Translations under genes and position numbers: made by a program
Source: Mytilinidion resinicola
Taxonomy: Eukaryota; Ascomycota; Dothideomycetes; Mytilinidiales; Mytilinidiaceae
Assembly: GCF_010093595.1 (NCBI RefSeq)
Contig: NW_022985455.1
Coordinates: 20,978 to 84,977 of the forward strand
DNA: 64,000 nucleotides
Direction: 5' to 3'
Part shown: piece after piece, positions 23,685 through 34,111 of the stretch
Position numbering within the stretch: position 1 is the stretch's first letter
Layout: each line of letters begins with the position of its first letter
Notes under the pieces: model-generated
Database searches by the model: none
Seen by the model: only the letters and a program-made list of their open reading frames with translations
What the model was told of the DNA's origin: nothing

Positions 23685-24947
23685 CTAAGCAGCGGCTCCT
23701 GGAGTACGCACAGCATCGTCCCAGAAGTTTTGGAAGTAATGAAGAGGAGACGTCACTCGGTAATCACGCCCATACTCGATAATCCTCTCCTTCAGTCCGT
23801 CTCCTTCTAATCTCGCGACAGGCTTGCCATCCTTCTTGAAAAGAACAATCGTCTCATCCTGGTAGAGATTGTCCAAGACCAGGGACTCAAGGGCTAATTC
23901 TTCTGCAACTGACTCTAGGAAGGATGTCCATTTCCCCGAGACAAGGACTGCGTTGCGTAAGGTAAGATGCTTGAGAGTCTTCTTGGACGTTTTCAGAAGT
24001 CGCATGAGGCTTGGCTCCTTTGCCAGGATAAGGCCGAGGGTACACTTTTCGAGGTATGGTAGTTTCACCAGCCTGCCTACATCCTCAAAAACGTCTTCTT
24101 CCCGTGACGAATAGACATGGCAAGATAAATCCAGCTCTCGAAGCGAAGGCATCCGCGAAAGTAGTCGAGCGACATTAGGAGACTTTTCCAGACCTGGCAT
24201 CCATCCTCTGGTCGGGTTCATCCAATCCCGCAAATCGATCTTGAGTACTCGTAGGTTGGCAAAAGCATGCCGAAGATTCGAGTACTGCCAAGCCATGAAC
24301 CTCATCTTCCCAATAGTGACAAAGCCATGTCGATGCTCTTTTGATACGGTAATTTCGTCAACAGTCAATCCGCTAAATGCAATGGCGCTCATTGTCGTCA
24401 TGAAAGGCCGGGACATTTCGTCCTGGCAGCGGCGCATGTGATACATAGAATCTTCTGGTTCCATACTGTCAAAGCCATCATAGATAAAGGTGATAGTGCG
24501 GAGATGTCGGATGATCAGAAAGGCGAGGCTCAGCAATTTGCGGTCCGTTGCGTTGCTGAATGACTCCAAAATCGTGGGCTTCTGTTTTTCTAAGAGATCG
24601 CGCTCGATCTCCAAGAGGCTTCGTAGCCCAGCAGCATCGAGGGAGGCATCATGGATCTTCTTGCCAATCGCGGTAATTTGTTTCTCAAAGACTGGAGTGG
24701 CGTTGATGAACAGATGACTGAGTGGTGGTCCCAGCTGAGGGTGTCGCGCGACTTCGATAAGGCCCTTCAAACTTTTGGAAGTCAAGTTGATGTGTTTGCG
24801 GCTGAAGAAGCGGTCCTTGAAGGGGTGGTGAATCTGGTCTCGAATCGATTGGCACGTTAGTCGTAGATTCTTGACATCTGGCAAAGGTAGATTGTATGCA
24901 ATGTTTTCGACGAGCTCCGTTGGGAGTTTTATTAGTTGAGATGACAT
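23685..24947 (-). CDS. F-box protein of unknown target
   Basis: A single-exon frame of 420 codons starts with ATG at 24947. Residues 6-40 (IKLPTELVENIAYNLPLPDVKNLRLTC is within this) match the F-box pattern of an LP-x-E-L-xx-I start and an L-xx-LRLTC finish. F-boxes of this type bind Skp1 in SCF ubiquitin ligases. The remainder has irregular leucine-rich stretches (FANLRVLKIDLRD, MPSLRELDLSC, LKHLTLRNAV, LALESLVLDNL) consistent with a degenerate leucine-rich substrate-binding region. Such proteins are numerous and fast-evolving in ascomycetes, so the substrate cannot be guessed. No signal peptide or membrane segment is seen. Confidence 0.85.
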   Translation of the reverse strand: MSSQLIKLPTELVENIAYNLPLPDVKNLRLTCQSIRDQIHHPFKDRFFSRKHINLTSKSLKGLIEVARHPQLGPPLSHLFINATPVFEKQITAIGKKIHDASLDAAGLRSLLEIERDLLEKQKPTILESFSNATDRKLLSLAFLIIRHLRTITFIYDGFDSMEPEDSMYHMRRCQDEMSRPFMTTMSAIAFSGLTVDEITVSKEHRHGFVTIGKMRFMAWQYSNLRHAFANLRVLKIDLRDWMNPTRGWMPGLEKSPNVARLLSRMPSLRELDLSCHVYSSREEDVFEDVGRLVKLPYLEKCTLGLILAKEPSLMRLLKTSKKTLKHLTLRNAVLVSGKWTSFLESVAEELALESLVLDNLYQDETIVLFKKDGKPVARLEGDGLKERIIEYGRDYRVTSPLHYFQNFWDDAVRTPGAAA

Positions 24948-25742
24948 TGCGTTACGCCCAGCAATGTCGAGGGTAACCTAGGTGCTAGGTAGGTTGGAAG
25001 TGGGGAGTTGAACGGCGTCGGCCGATCCACTTCCGTTTGCCACTCTAACCGCGTTAGTCGACGGAAGCACGTGACCAATAAGACAGTCATTCATCGTTTA
25101 AGGAGCGCGTCTTCTGCACTACACTCCTAGGATACGCTTCCTTGACGACGTTCCAATTGTAAGCAGACGCTCGAAGGAATTCCATGGGCGCGAGACTTCG
25201 CCGAGAGATGCCCACATCCTGGTTCAAGTAGCCAGTCGGGACATTCCGCCCGGTTCATCTCACTCCCAGCTTCTGCGGATTACTCACACCTGTACAGCTG
25301 CGCCCTCCATCATTCTCGGGACTGCGAGTCTTCCTTGCGCAAAGGGTGGCTTTAGTCAGCGACGCAACGCCATTGGACCGTTCAGAGAAACAACGATTAG
25401 AAACCTCGGGAATAAACTAGCTATGGCATCATCGCCACCAATCCGCAAACGTGAGGGGAGCGTCAACGACGTCGTTTGATGACCAAAGTCGTTAATTTCT
25501 AATCCACACACTTCATATATAACCAGCAAAGACTGCTCGGTATCCGAACATCATCAGTCTAGTGTCTAGCATCAGCTTCTTCACTCTATCCAGCACATAA
25601 CGAGATTCCATTGTCTTCAATCTTCTATCATAACTCAATTCATAGCATCTTCACAACGTTCTCGAGAACTACACTAAAAGCTCTCCCAAAACTCCATCCT
25701 CTACACTCACACATACCCAAATCAACCCTCTCCAAATCCACA
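24948..25742. other. Divergent intergenic region
   Basis: This holds the presumed promoters of the F-box gene and of the oxygenase at 25743. A TATATAA stretch near 25517 and a pyrimidine-rich leader before 25743 fit a plus-strand promoter. No other gene is seen. Confidence 0.5.
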
Positions 25743-26645
25743 ATGGCCACCACAACCACCCTCCAACCCACGGCCGCCTCCCCCCAAGTCTTCCTCTCCA
25801 ACTCCCCCACCCCCGCCACCCAAGATCTCCCCATCCCGCGGGGCCCCGTCACCAGCACCCTCTCCTTCTACCAACCCCCCGCCGACAGCTCCGCGCCCTT
25901 CAACTACGTCGAAACCCCGCCCGCAGGCCAGCCCCAGCGCAACTTCGGCGAAAACCCGCAACCCGTGCAGCTGTCCGACCTGCGCGGGCGCGAATCAGCC
26001 TTCACCCTCGACTCCAACGCCTTCGCGGCCCTGTCCCACGTCCCCTCCGCCGCGACCGACTGGTCCTCGGACGCGCACATCAAGGCCGTCTACTACCCCG
26101 AAGTCGAGCGCCTGCTCCTCGACAACCTCCCCGGCGCGCACAAAGTCGTGCTCTTCGACCACACCATCCGCCGCAACACGCCCAACGCGACGCGCGGCCC
26201 CGTCACCCGCGTGCACATCGACCAGACGCCCGCGTCCGCCGCGGCGCGCGTGAAGCTGCATCTGGGCGCCGACGAAGCGGACGAGTTGCTGAAGGGGCGG
26301 TACCGCATCGTGAACGTGTGGCGGCCGCTCAACGGGCCGGTGGTGGCGCACCCGCTGGCGGTCGCGGACAGCGCGACGGTGCGGGATGAGGATCTGGTGG
26401 GCGTGCAGCACCGGTATCCCGACCGCAACGGGGAGACGGCGGGGGTCGCGTATAACCCGGGCCAGGCGTGGTATTACTGGAGCGGGATGCGGAACGACGA
26501 GCGCTTGTTGCTGAAGTGCTCGGATAGCGATGAGACGGTGGGGAGGTGGGGGCGGGTGCCGCATACGGCGTTTGTGGATCCGCGGACGCCCGAGGGGGCG
26601 GTGGGGAGGGAGAGTATTGAGGTTAGGGCTTTGGTGTTTGGTTGA
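25743..26645 (+). CDS. CmcJ/NvfI-type non-heme iron oxygenase-like protein
   Basis: The ATG at 25743 gives 300 residues in one exon; the frame is open further upstream but has no ATG. The sequence fits the fungal CmcJ/NvfI (7-alpha-cephem-methoxylase P8-like) family: KAVYYPEVERLLLDNLPGA, a VLFDHTIRR strand, VHIDQTP with the H-x-D iron-binding pair (His158, Asp160), RIVNVWRPLNGPV, and a late YYWSGMRNDERLLLKCSDS segment. Members are Fe(II)/2-oxoglutarate-dependent enzymes, or close relatives, often found in secondary metabolism, but many stand alone and are uncharacterised. Codon usage is very GC-rich compared with neighbours, with C/G at most third positions. No neighbouring biosynthetic genes suggest a substrate. 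Confidence 0.87.
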   Translation: MATTTTLQPTAASPQVFLSNSPTPATQDLPIPRGPVTSTLSFYQPPADSSAPFNYVETPPAGQPQRNFGENPQPVQLSDLRGRESAFTLDSNAFAALSHVPSAATDWSSDAHIKAVYYPEVERLLLDNLPGAHKVVLFDHTIRRNTPNATRGPVTRVHIDQTPASAAARVKLHLGADEADELLKGRYRIVNVWRPLNGPVVAHPLAVADSATVRDEDLVGVQHRYPDRNGETAGVAYNPGQAWYYWSGMRNDERLLLKCSDSDETVGRWGRVPHTAFVDPRTPEGAVGRESIEVRALVFG

Positions 26646-26909
26646 GGGGATGAGTGTATGGGTTTATGGAATGGGGGGGTGGCGTTTGGTTATTTAGCTT
26701 CATAGTTTACATCGCATAATGCATAGTTTTAGACGCTATCATTTGTATGGCTTGATTATGTGCAATTTCCGGTCTTGCAGCTGGGTATTGTATCCATACT
26801 TCTCATGCAGTTTTTCACCATTCCGCTCGTGATCAGACGCAAATCACTGGATAAAATCAAAGTTTTCCTTGATTTCAATGAGTGCAAGCACCTCCATGCA
26901 TAAGCCAGT

Positions 26910-29900
26910 TTAGGAACTAGCGTCTCGCGATTTGAGCCCCTCCAGCCTCTTCACCTGCCTCTTGAGCATCATCACTGCCCCGAGACTGATGATGTTCAGC
27001 CCATCCTGTACATCGCCTTCACTTTTTTGTTCACTTCGCTCGATGATTGCATTTGCAGCGGCAATAGCCTTGTCGAGTAACTTTGGTGCATCAGGTGACT
27101 GATCTTGATACAACCACTTCAGCTCTTCGTCGAAAGGAGTTACATTCTGCGTCAGAGCATGCGTGATGAATGCCCTGGCACGGAAGTACGCCCGCTCAGT
27201 ATAGAGAGCAGACGGCAGTGAGGTCTCTGGGGTGTTCTGGTGGATGTCATAGCCTGCCTCGTCTATTGAAACCTGTGTTAGCGTGTCCAGTACTGTCATA
27301 TACTACATAGAAGGAGATACTTGCTGTAATAAGGCTCCTTGACTAGGACCAGCCCCATGATGCTCACTAGCACCTGCAATACAGTACTCTTGGCAGCGTT
27401 CCAGTTTTCGTTCCGCTCATCGGCGTGCCAAGTGCCGAGCAGACTAAGACAGATCTTTCCATCCTCGTAGAGATTGGGATTGACAGGTCCTTGTCCGTCA
27501 GTCCAAGAGTGGAAAAAGGCTTCAGGGGGCGAGTTGGGAAAGGATGATCCAAGGTGCATGTCGATGATAAACGGAGCATATTCGTAGGGAGTATCAGAAG
27601 GCCCTATGATGAGAACACGAAGCAAGTCCATGCGGGATTCCCAGGTCCGAACGAAGATGCCAGGCGGTAGTGAGTTGCGGAGAATTTTGAACTCTTTTTG
27701 AACACGACGGGTGTACACCGAGTTTGAAGGCCTTGAATGGTCGATGTAATGATGCTCCGCTGGGAGTGTGTCGAGAATAAGAAAAGGAGACGCATGTGTT
27801 CCTTTTGTGAGATTGAATGCCTCTATGCCAACACTCGAAGCTGGATTTCCAACAACTTGAACCGCTGGTTTTGGATCAGAGTTTTGTTCTGAGCAGGTTG
27901 TTGCTGCAATCGGCAGTTTGGCAGCGTTAGTGATGTTCCTCAAGGAAGACGGCAGAGCTCGTTGTTGATTCTGCTCAACATTCGGTCGTATCGATCCAGT
28001 TGGCACATCGGTAGATATCTCTGACTCTAACTCAGGCGTAGTTTTGGATGTCTCGACACCGTTCTCTGGAAGCGAGAGATCCGGTATATCATGCATAGAT
28101 ATGTCTGAGCTGCCATCTTCATCCTCGGTAGACCACGCCGAGTCCTCATCTGCTGAGATGTGTTCAACTCTGCCGTCGTACTCGACCCACATGTCTTCGT
28201 ATTCAGAGGTGTCTCCCATGCTCGTGTCCTCATAGTCATTCGGGTCGTCGTCATCTGCATCCATAGAGTGATAACCATCGTTGTAGAAGTCCGAATCCAT
28301 GTCGCTGCTATGTACTAGAGTCACTCGCTCTGGTGCCACTCGGACATCCACAACGGTGTCTGCTGCACCCAAGCGAATCGTTAGCTTTCCATCTAATCCG
28401 AGGTCGATGACCTCGCCGAAAAGGTGACATAGGCGTAGCCCGGGAGTGGATTCAAGACGATCGACTAATCTCTTCATCTCTGCGTCTGTGATGGGTGTGA
28501 TCCACTCTGTCTGAGACTCGGGCATAATCTTTACATAGTCGCCCCGCCGTCTCGTCAGCCCGACATCTCTGATGTCGTAAAGGCTTATGTCTTCTTCCAC
28601 GGTCCCAATCTTTCCCGTTCGGCATGGATAGATGAGGTCGTGCCCAGTGAAACGGATATCGGCATTCTCAAACCACCGGACTGTAGCTATCCTGTCGACG
28701 GCTTTGACGCGCTGAACCACACCGACTTTGGCAGGTTTGAAGGCCCAACTAGACTCTTCGAATTGTTCGTCCGCCTTCTCCTTGCTTGCTACGATTTCTC
28801 CAGGCCAAACTTCGTCAGTATCGTCCATGTTCGGATCCGGGATGAGCGAAGTTGAGCTATCCTCGGAGATACTCAGGTCCTGCCATAAGACCTTGACACT
28901 CGTGTGCGTCTGCATGACGAGGTATACGTTCATGTCAAATCCTTGTGTGTCGGTCCTCGGGATCCGCTCAACCTTGCCTTGTGGAAGGCCGTTGGGAAGA
29001 ATTTTGGTCCCATCATATTTCACAGAAGCTCCAGTTAGGTCTTTGAATCGTACCCGATCGCCTACGGTCACGTCTGCCATGTGGTAACTCCGGTCCATAA
29101 CATTGCCCGGCGTCAGTGATGGCGGATTCTTAGTGTGGTCATAAACGCGAAGATCTCCAGACTCAAGTACGTCCAGACCGAGATCCGTTGGGGGCTCCCT
29201 GTATCGTGGCCGTGCGTTATTCGGATCAGCCTTGAAGCTCTGGGTAAGCCATCTGACAGATATCTCCACGGTACGCACCTCCACAACGGTGCCATGTGGA
29301 TTAAGGTTTGGGTTCCAAGATCCGTATTTCCATCTGCCTCTCCGCAAGTTTCCCTTCTTAGTTTTGACCTTGTCTCCCACGTGTACTCGTTCCACTGTCT
29401 GGTCGTCCGCCTCAAGCTCATTAGCACGCTCGACAACCACGACATAGCCATTGTCAAGGCGTATAGCCACTTCGTCGTGAAGCTCTTCAATGCGGCCAAC
29501 CCAGTCATCGTACAGGACAAGCGCACCCTCCTGGTATTCGTGCACATATTGCAGCTCCTCGGCAGGCACAGTTCGGACGCACATGTTTTGTTGGGAGATC
29601 TGGTTAAGCTCTACTTCTTGAATGGCGGCAGTCGGCAATATCGTGCACTCGGCCCTGGTTCCAATGACAGTTCCAGTCATGGGACTCAAAGCGTCTCTCT
29701 TGACGACGTCGCCGATGAAAAATGCGCGATCCAGAAGCTCCAGTTCCGACTCCGGTATCAGCTCGGTCACATATTCAGTCTGCCATGACACAAGACAGGT
29801 CCGTCGGGGTGGCACGCCAGTCCTCATGAAAGCGTGGAACTGCGCCTCGGAAACGTCGTCATGCTTCAGTATAGGCTCTGGATAGTCTCGCTGAGGTGCA

Positions 29901-30298
29901 GGCTCATGGCTGTCGACGTCGCCGAACGTTCGATCCACCACGCCTATCCGGTACTTGTCGTCCTTTGCGCCGATAGTATCGTCCACGCAGAAGGTCACCG
30001 CCTGTGCGGCCATGGCCGTTGAGTCGCCCCCTTGGCCCAATCGGTAGTACTGTACAAGTCTGCGGTATTGTATGAGTCGCTGCTGCGGAGTGGATAGGCT
30101 CGGAGAGTCTCCTTCGTCTTCGTCGTCGCAGGAAAAGTCGTCGGCGTCGCGAACCGGCTGGTTGTTCACAGGCGAAGGAACCGAAGTGATGCGCAGTGGT
30201 AGAGAAAGGGCGTTGGCGAGAGCCTCAAGCGGCAGGAGGCGGCGTGGTCTAGAAGAAGAAGGCGAAGAATCGGGGGGTTCTGAGGGCGACAGAGGCAT
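26910..30298 (-). CDS. UBE2O-like giant E2 ubiquitin-conjugating enzyme
   Basis: Two exons, 27325-30298 and 26910-27262, give 1108 residues. The 62-base intron has a GC donor (ACA|GCAAGT) and ordinary AG acceptor with a GCTAAC branch; joining restores KEPYYNEAGYD, typical of the family. The N-terminal ~650 residues contain SH3-like barrels ([31 protein letters not shown]) as in UBE2O. An acidic, disordered middle follows (about 670-790). The E2 fold begins near residue 870 ([28 protein letters not shown]) with the catalytic cysteine at about 950 in [21 protein letters not shown] replaces the usual HPN, as in UBE2O. UBE2O acts as a combined E2/E3 on unassembled basic proteins. It shares a 456-base divergent promoter region with COG8. 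Confidence 0.92.
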
Positions 30299-30754
30299 GG
30301 CGGAGTGAAGTGTCCTGACGAGCCCCCGTCAAGTGGGGGTGTGTCCAGATGCAGCCTGCTGCCACGCCCACCGAGTTGTGAAGGTCAGGGCGTGCAGCGG
30401 AACGCGGGCGCGTTGGCGAGGAAGAGCTTCTCGAGAAAAGAGAGAGCTGTCAGTTGCGTATAGTGAATGTGTGCAAATCATAGTAATAGTCAAACAGTTC
30501 GTGTCCGTGGCCGCAAGTGCCAAAGTGTCTCTTGCCACGATTTTTCTGCGGTGCACGGAAGCTCAAGGGCACCCTCATCAGAGGTGACAGCGAGCCAAGC
30601 AAGCGTCACGGTTGCACGGCTGCGTGTCCCCCGGGAGCTTGACAGAATCCAGGTCGGTTTGAATCCTCCACCCGCAGTTGGGGCTGCCAAGAATCGTCAA
30701 TCGCACTCTCGGGGGTGACGCGGAGAGCACCACGAAGGCATCGAACCCGCAACC
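30299..30754. promoter_or_regulatory. Bidirectional promoter region, UBE2O-like and COG8
   Basis: These 456 bases separate two divergent start codons, so both promoters must lie here. No specific factor site is claimed. Confidence 0.55.
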
Positions 30755-32239
30755 ATGGCCGACCCGCTCTACGAGCTTCTCGTGCCCTATTTCGACTCCA
30801 AGGAGGCCTCCCCCAGACCCGCCCCGTCTGCCGCCGATCCCACCACGTCCACCTACCTTGCCCGCCTGACCACGCTGCCTCTGCTGGCCCTCAGCTCCTC
30901 CGAACAGCAGTCCCTGTCGCAAAGCTCGCAGTCGCTTCTCCGCTCGCTGCAGACCCTCTCCAAGAAATCCCACAAGTCCATCATCTCCTCCTCCGGCCGC
31001 CTCGCGAATCTTCGAGACACACTGCCAAAGCTGGGGCACGAGACGGGAGAGGTGCGCCATGGCATACCGAAGCTGGAGAGCGAGGCCCTGCGCTTCTCGG
31101 AGAAGTACTCCAAGACGGTGGAGAACCCCATCCTCGACCGGCGGAGAAAGGCCATGCTGTTAGCTAGGAACGTGGATCGCGTCTCCGACCTTCTCGACCT
31201 GCCCACCCTGCTGTCGTCCGCAATCTCCTCGTCTACCGCACCCTCCCAAGCCCCCGCAGCTTCGACATCTACAGCCACCAACGCCAACTATGCCTCTGCG
31301 CTGGATCTCCATGCCCATATCAAACGCCTCCATACACTCTATCCGAACCTGGATCTAGTAACTTCCATTTCAGCTCAAGCGGAACACGAGATGAAAGGCA
31401 TGACTACGAATCTCATTGCGAGTCTCCAGTCACAGGGCATAAAGCTTGCTGGAGCCATGCGGACAATTGGATGGCTTCGGCGAGTAGCCCCAGAGCTAGA
31501 CGAGGCGTGGACTCTGAAAAAGCCCACAGCTATTGGAAGCAGCGAGGGTGCACTTGGGGCGCTCTTTCTTGTATGTCGACTAACAAACCTCCTCTCTATG
31601 CTCGAGGCTCTAGATCCCCTACGAGAACTTGCAGATCAGGAGACGGCGAGAAGAACCGCCAGTGGGGCCAAGGCCAATGGATCCAGCGATAGATGGTCAG
31701 GCGGTCAGCAAACGGAGCGATATCTCAAGCGCTACATTGAGATATTCCGCGAGCAAAGTTTCGCCATAATATCCATGTATAAGAGCATTTTTCCTGCGGC
31801 TCTACCGCCGCCAGGGTCAATCGCTGAACCAGATGAGCAAAAGAGCAAGCTCCCCTCGACCTCTCTACCAGCAGACAAGAAGTTACCGGAAGATGACACC
31901 CTGCAGCCTTTGCCATCAGCTCTCGCGACGTTTCCACTTCATTTGGTTGATCTTCTCTTCGAAACCCTGAAGAGATATCTTCCAAATGTGCAAGATCGTT
32001 CATCACGGGACAGCTTATTTACCCAAGTGCTGTATTGTGCTGGGAGTCTCGGCCGGCTAGGTGGCGACTTTGGTATGATGCTCGCATTATTAGAAGAGGA
32101 GATGAATGAAGGCTCTGAGGATGAAAAGGAAGAGGAGGAATGGGTCGAAGTGATGAAGAAGCACCGGATCCAGGCCAGCAGATTGGAACTGCTGGCGAGC
32201 GGCGTTGGCACCAACAGAACCGTCAGTCCATCGCATTGA
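30755..32239 (+). CDS. COG8: Conserved oligomeric Golgi complex subunit 8
   Basis: A single-exon frame of 494 codons starts ATGGCCGACCC at 30755. It fits the Dor1/COG8 family: MADPLYELLVPYF start, the helical PKLGHETGEVRHGIPKLESEALRFSEKY region, NVDRVSDLLDLPTLLSSAI, the DLHAHIKRLHTLYP segment and the highly typical GALFLVCRLTNLLSMLEALDPLRELAD followed by TERYLKRYIEIFREQSFAIISMYKSIF. COG8 belongs to lobe B of the COG tether, which docks retrograde vesicles at the Golgi and keeps glycosyltransferases in place. It is shorter than animal COG8 (about 600 residues) but similar to filamentous fungal forms. The C-terminus is acidic. Confidence 0.93.
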   Translation: MADPLYELLVPYFDSKEASPRPAPSAADPTTSTYLARLTTLPLLALSSSEQQSLSQSSQSLLRSLQTLSKKSHKSIISSSGRLANLRDTLPKLGHETGEVRHGIPKLESEALRFSEKYSKTVENPILDRRRKAMLLARNVDRVSDLLDLPTLLSSAISSSTAPSQAPAASTSTATNANYASALDLHAHIKRLHTLYPNLDLVTSISAQAEHEMKGMTTNLIASLQSQGIKLAGAMRTIGWLRRVAPELDEAWTLKKPTAIGSSEGALGALFLVCRLTNLLSMLEALDPLRELADQETARRTASGAKANGSSDRWSGGQQTERYLKRYIEIFREQSFAIISMYKSIFPAALPPPGSIAEPDEQKSKLPSTSLPADKKLPEDDTLQPLPSALATFPLHLVDLLFETLKRYLPNVQDRSSRDSLFTQVLYCAGSLGRLGGDFGMMLALLEEEMNEGSEDEKEEEEWVEVMKKHRIQASRLELLASGVGTNRTVSPSH

Positions 32240-32880
32240 GCATAGCGAAATATCCGATATTTTTACCTGATATAAGTTCGCTTTCGTGTCCTCTGATTAT
32301 TGTTAACTCCGAAGGTGAAAGTCATATCCCAAAAGGAGCATGTTTAGGATCCCGATCCGGATCGAAGTGCGATGGTTTCGGACGAACACAGAGCGCGATC
32401 GTTGTTTCAGACGCGCATAACATTCCTTCGCGATTCCTACCAAGAGCGGAACACCACAACTAACGAAAGTGTCGTAAGCTTCCAATACAAATCGCAACAC
32501 ATGCTCAAAGAGGGTCATCATGCGTATTGGGCTGCGCCTCCACGGGATCGCCACAGCCATGTCGCACAGACGTTACTCAACCTCCATAAGCCTCATGGCT
32601 CAGCCGCCGCAATGCTCGGGTTTTGCGCGTGCCTAATCGTGAGGAATGAGTGTATTAGAGGCTGACCTCCCGGGCACGTTCCTCAAACCTTGCGACCGTC
32701 TTCGTTCATCGCAAACGGAAGTCTTCCAGCCATCGCAATTTACGAGTTTAAGAGCGCGATATTGATCAACCACTCCCATATTTGAAAACTTCTTTCATTG
32801 TGCTTTGATCTTACTACGAATCTCAATTCTACCTCAAATATCACTACCGCATCTTTTCTCAACCTGCGCACATCACCACC
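32240..32880. other. Intergenic between COG8 and a small unknown gene
   Basis: No coding or repeat signal is seen. The last ~100 bases, rich in CTCAA/CCTC motifs, form the likely leader of the gene at 32881. Confidence 0.45.
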
Positions 32881-33279
32881 ATGTCCTCCCCAAACTCCAC
32901 CTCCCCACCCACAACTCCAAGCCTGCAACCCGAGCTCTCCGCACCCGAGGAACCCCTCTTCACAGAAATCAACATCCCACTCCCCGCCCTGCCCGCCTCT
33001 CCATCGCCCTCGCCCTCGAAACCCCGCCACCGCTCCATCAGCCTCTCGTCTCTCTCCTTCCACCGCCACGACTCCTCGTCCTCCCACACATCACACCAGT
33101 CGCCCTCACATACCCACACCGCGAAACCCGACGAGAAGCGCGCAGCCGGCCTAGCTACGATCAAGGAGCACCAGACATCGGCGTTGCGGTCGCGGACGCA
33201 GACGCTGGGCGCGTTGGCGGTGGCGCCAGCTGTGCTGATGCTGTCGGCGGAGCTGTTTACGCCCGGGAGCGGGGGATGA
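32881..33279 (+). CDS. Small Ser/Pro-rich protein with C-terminal hydrophobic helix
   Basis: A 132-codon frame begins with ATG directly after a pyrimidine-rich leader. Residues 1-75 are Ser/Pro/His-rich and probably disordered, with SISLSSLSFHRHDSSSS. The C-terminal half (EKRAAGLATIKEHQTSALRSRTQTLGALAVAPAVLMLSAELF is within it) is more ordered and ends in a hydrophobic stretch of about 18 residues. This shape recurs in small fungal proteins of unknown function. It is not recognised as any named family. The call rests on the ATG context, codon bias and the ordered C-terminus; a frame of similar length overlaps it on the other strand. Confidence 0.55.
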   Translation: MSSPNSTSPPTTPSLQPELSAPEEPLFTEINIPLPALPASPSPSPSKPRHRSISLSSLSFHRHDSSSSHTSHQSPSHTHTAKPDEKRAAGLATIKEHQTSALRSRTQTLGALAVAPAVLMLSAELFTPGSGG

Positions 33280-33335
33280 AGTGCTGATGTTGGCAAGGGG
33301 AACTGCGAATGAATTTCTGAGCGCGGAAGACCCGG

Positions 33336-33379
<44 letters not shown>

Positions 33380-34111
33380 ACTGCGCTGAGCTGGGGGCGT
33401 AGAAGCACAGACCTAGCGTGTGGCCTATATTTTGGGACGAAGGAGCGCGGTCGGTCGGTCGGTTGGAGGCGCTGCGCAGCGCTGTGAGTGAGATGTCGCC
33501 GGACGTCTGGACCCTAGAAGGAGAAAGGTGAATGGGGTGTGTGAATGCGGATGTTCACGCAAGAGAGGCTCACGTGTAGCAGAATCTCACCGCAGAAGCC
33601 ATTATTGTCATATTCACAAATTCACGACTCCACCACAGAACAGAGCTTGTCGCGCAAAGATGCACTGAAAATTTCAAATAAAGTCTTTCTCATTGATTCT
33701 GCACATCCGATGCTTGCCTGAACCTCAAAAAAGACCGCCTATAGTGAGCTCATGTATGCTTGAGCTCATGCTCATGATCATGCCGAACAGAGATATATGC
33801 CCATGCTAGCCAAAATTGGCTAAACACAACAATGCAAGAGGGGGTATGCCTAATCCTAACCGATGCCGATGCAAAAAAAGAGACCATTTCACGAGAGCCC
33901 ATCCAACACCGTTTTTGTCGTGACCCGTTCGTTGATTGCAATGAAATGCCGACGGTCGTGTCCGACCAGCCTGATAAGAGTTCCGAAATGTAACAAGTGA
34001 AAAGTGAGAACAAAAGAAATAGGGCACAGGAATGCCGAGCATCGGAAGGATTCGCGAGACGCTTCACGCTCGCTATGTCGGAAGTGCTCTGTCAAGGCAG
34101 CTGGATCCGTC
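33280..34111. other. Intergenic with poly-G run
   Basis: This lies between the convergent ends of the small protein gene and the IFRD gene. It contains the 42-base G run at 33337-33378 and otherwise nothing recognisable. Confidence 0.5.
33337..33378 (+). repeat. Poly-G homopolymer of 42 bases
   Basis: An unbroken run of 42 G follows CCCGGC and ends at AACTGCGCTG. It lies about 60 bases after the stop codon of the upstream gene. It could form stacked G-quadruplexes, or it could be a sequencing artefact of dark-cycle chemistry. Confidence 0.9.

Noticed and set aside
25995..26564. 189-codon minus-strand frame
   Set aside because: It is antisense to the GC3-rich oxygenase; composition is Arg/His/Val-rich with no motif.
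30721..30760. B-box-like GGTTCGATGCC on the minus strand
   Set aside because: The flanking stem does not pair, and it overlaps the COG8 start.
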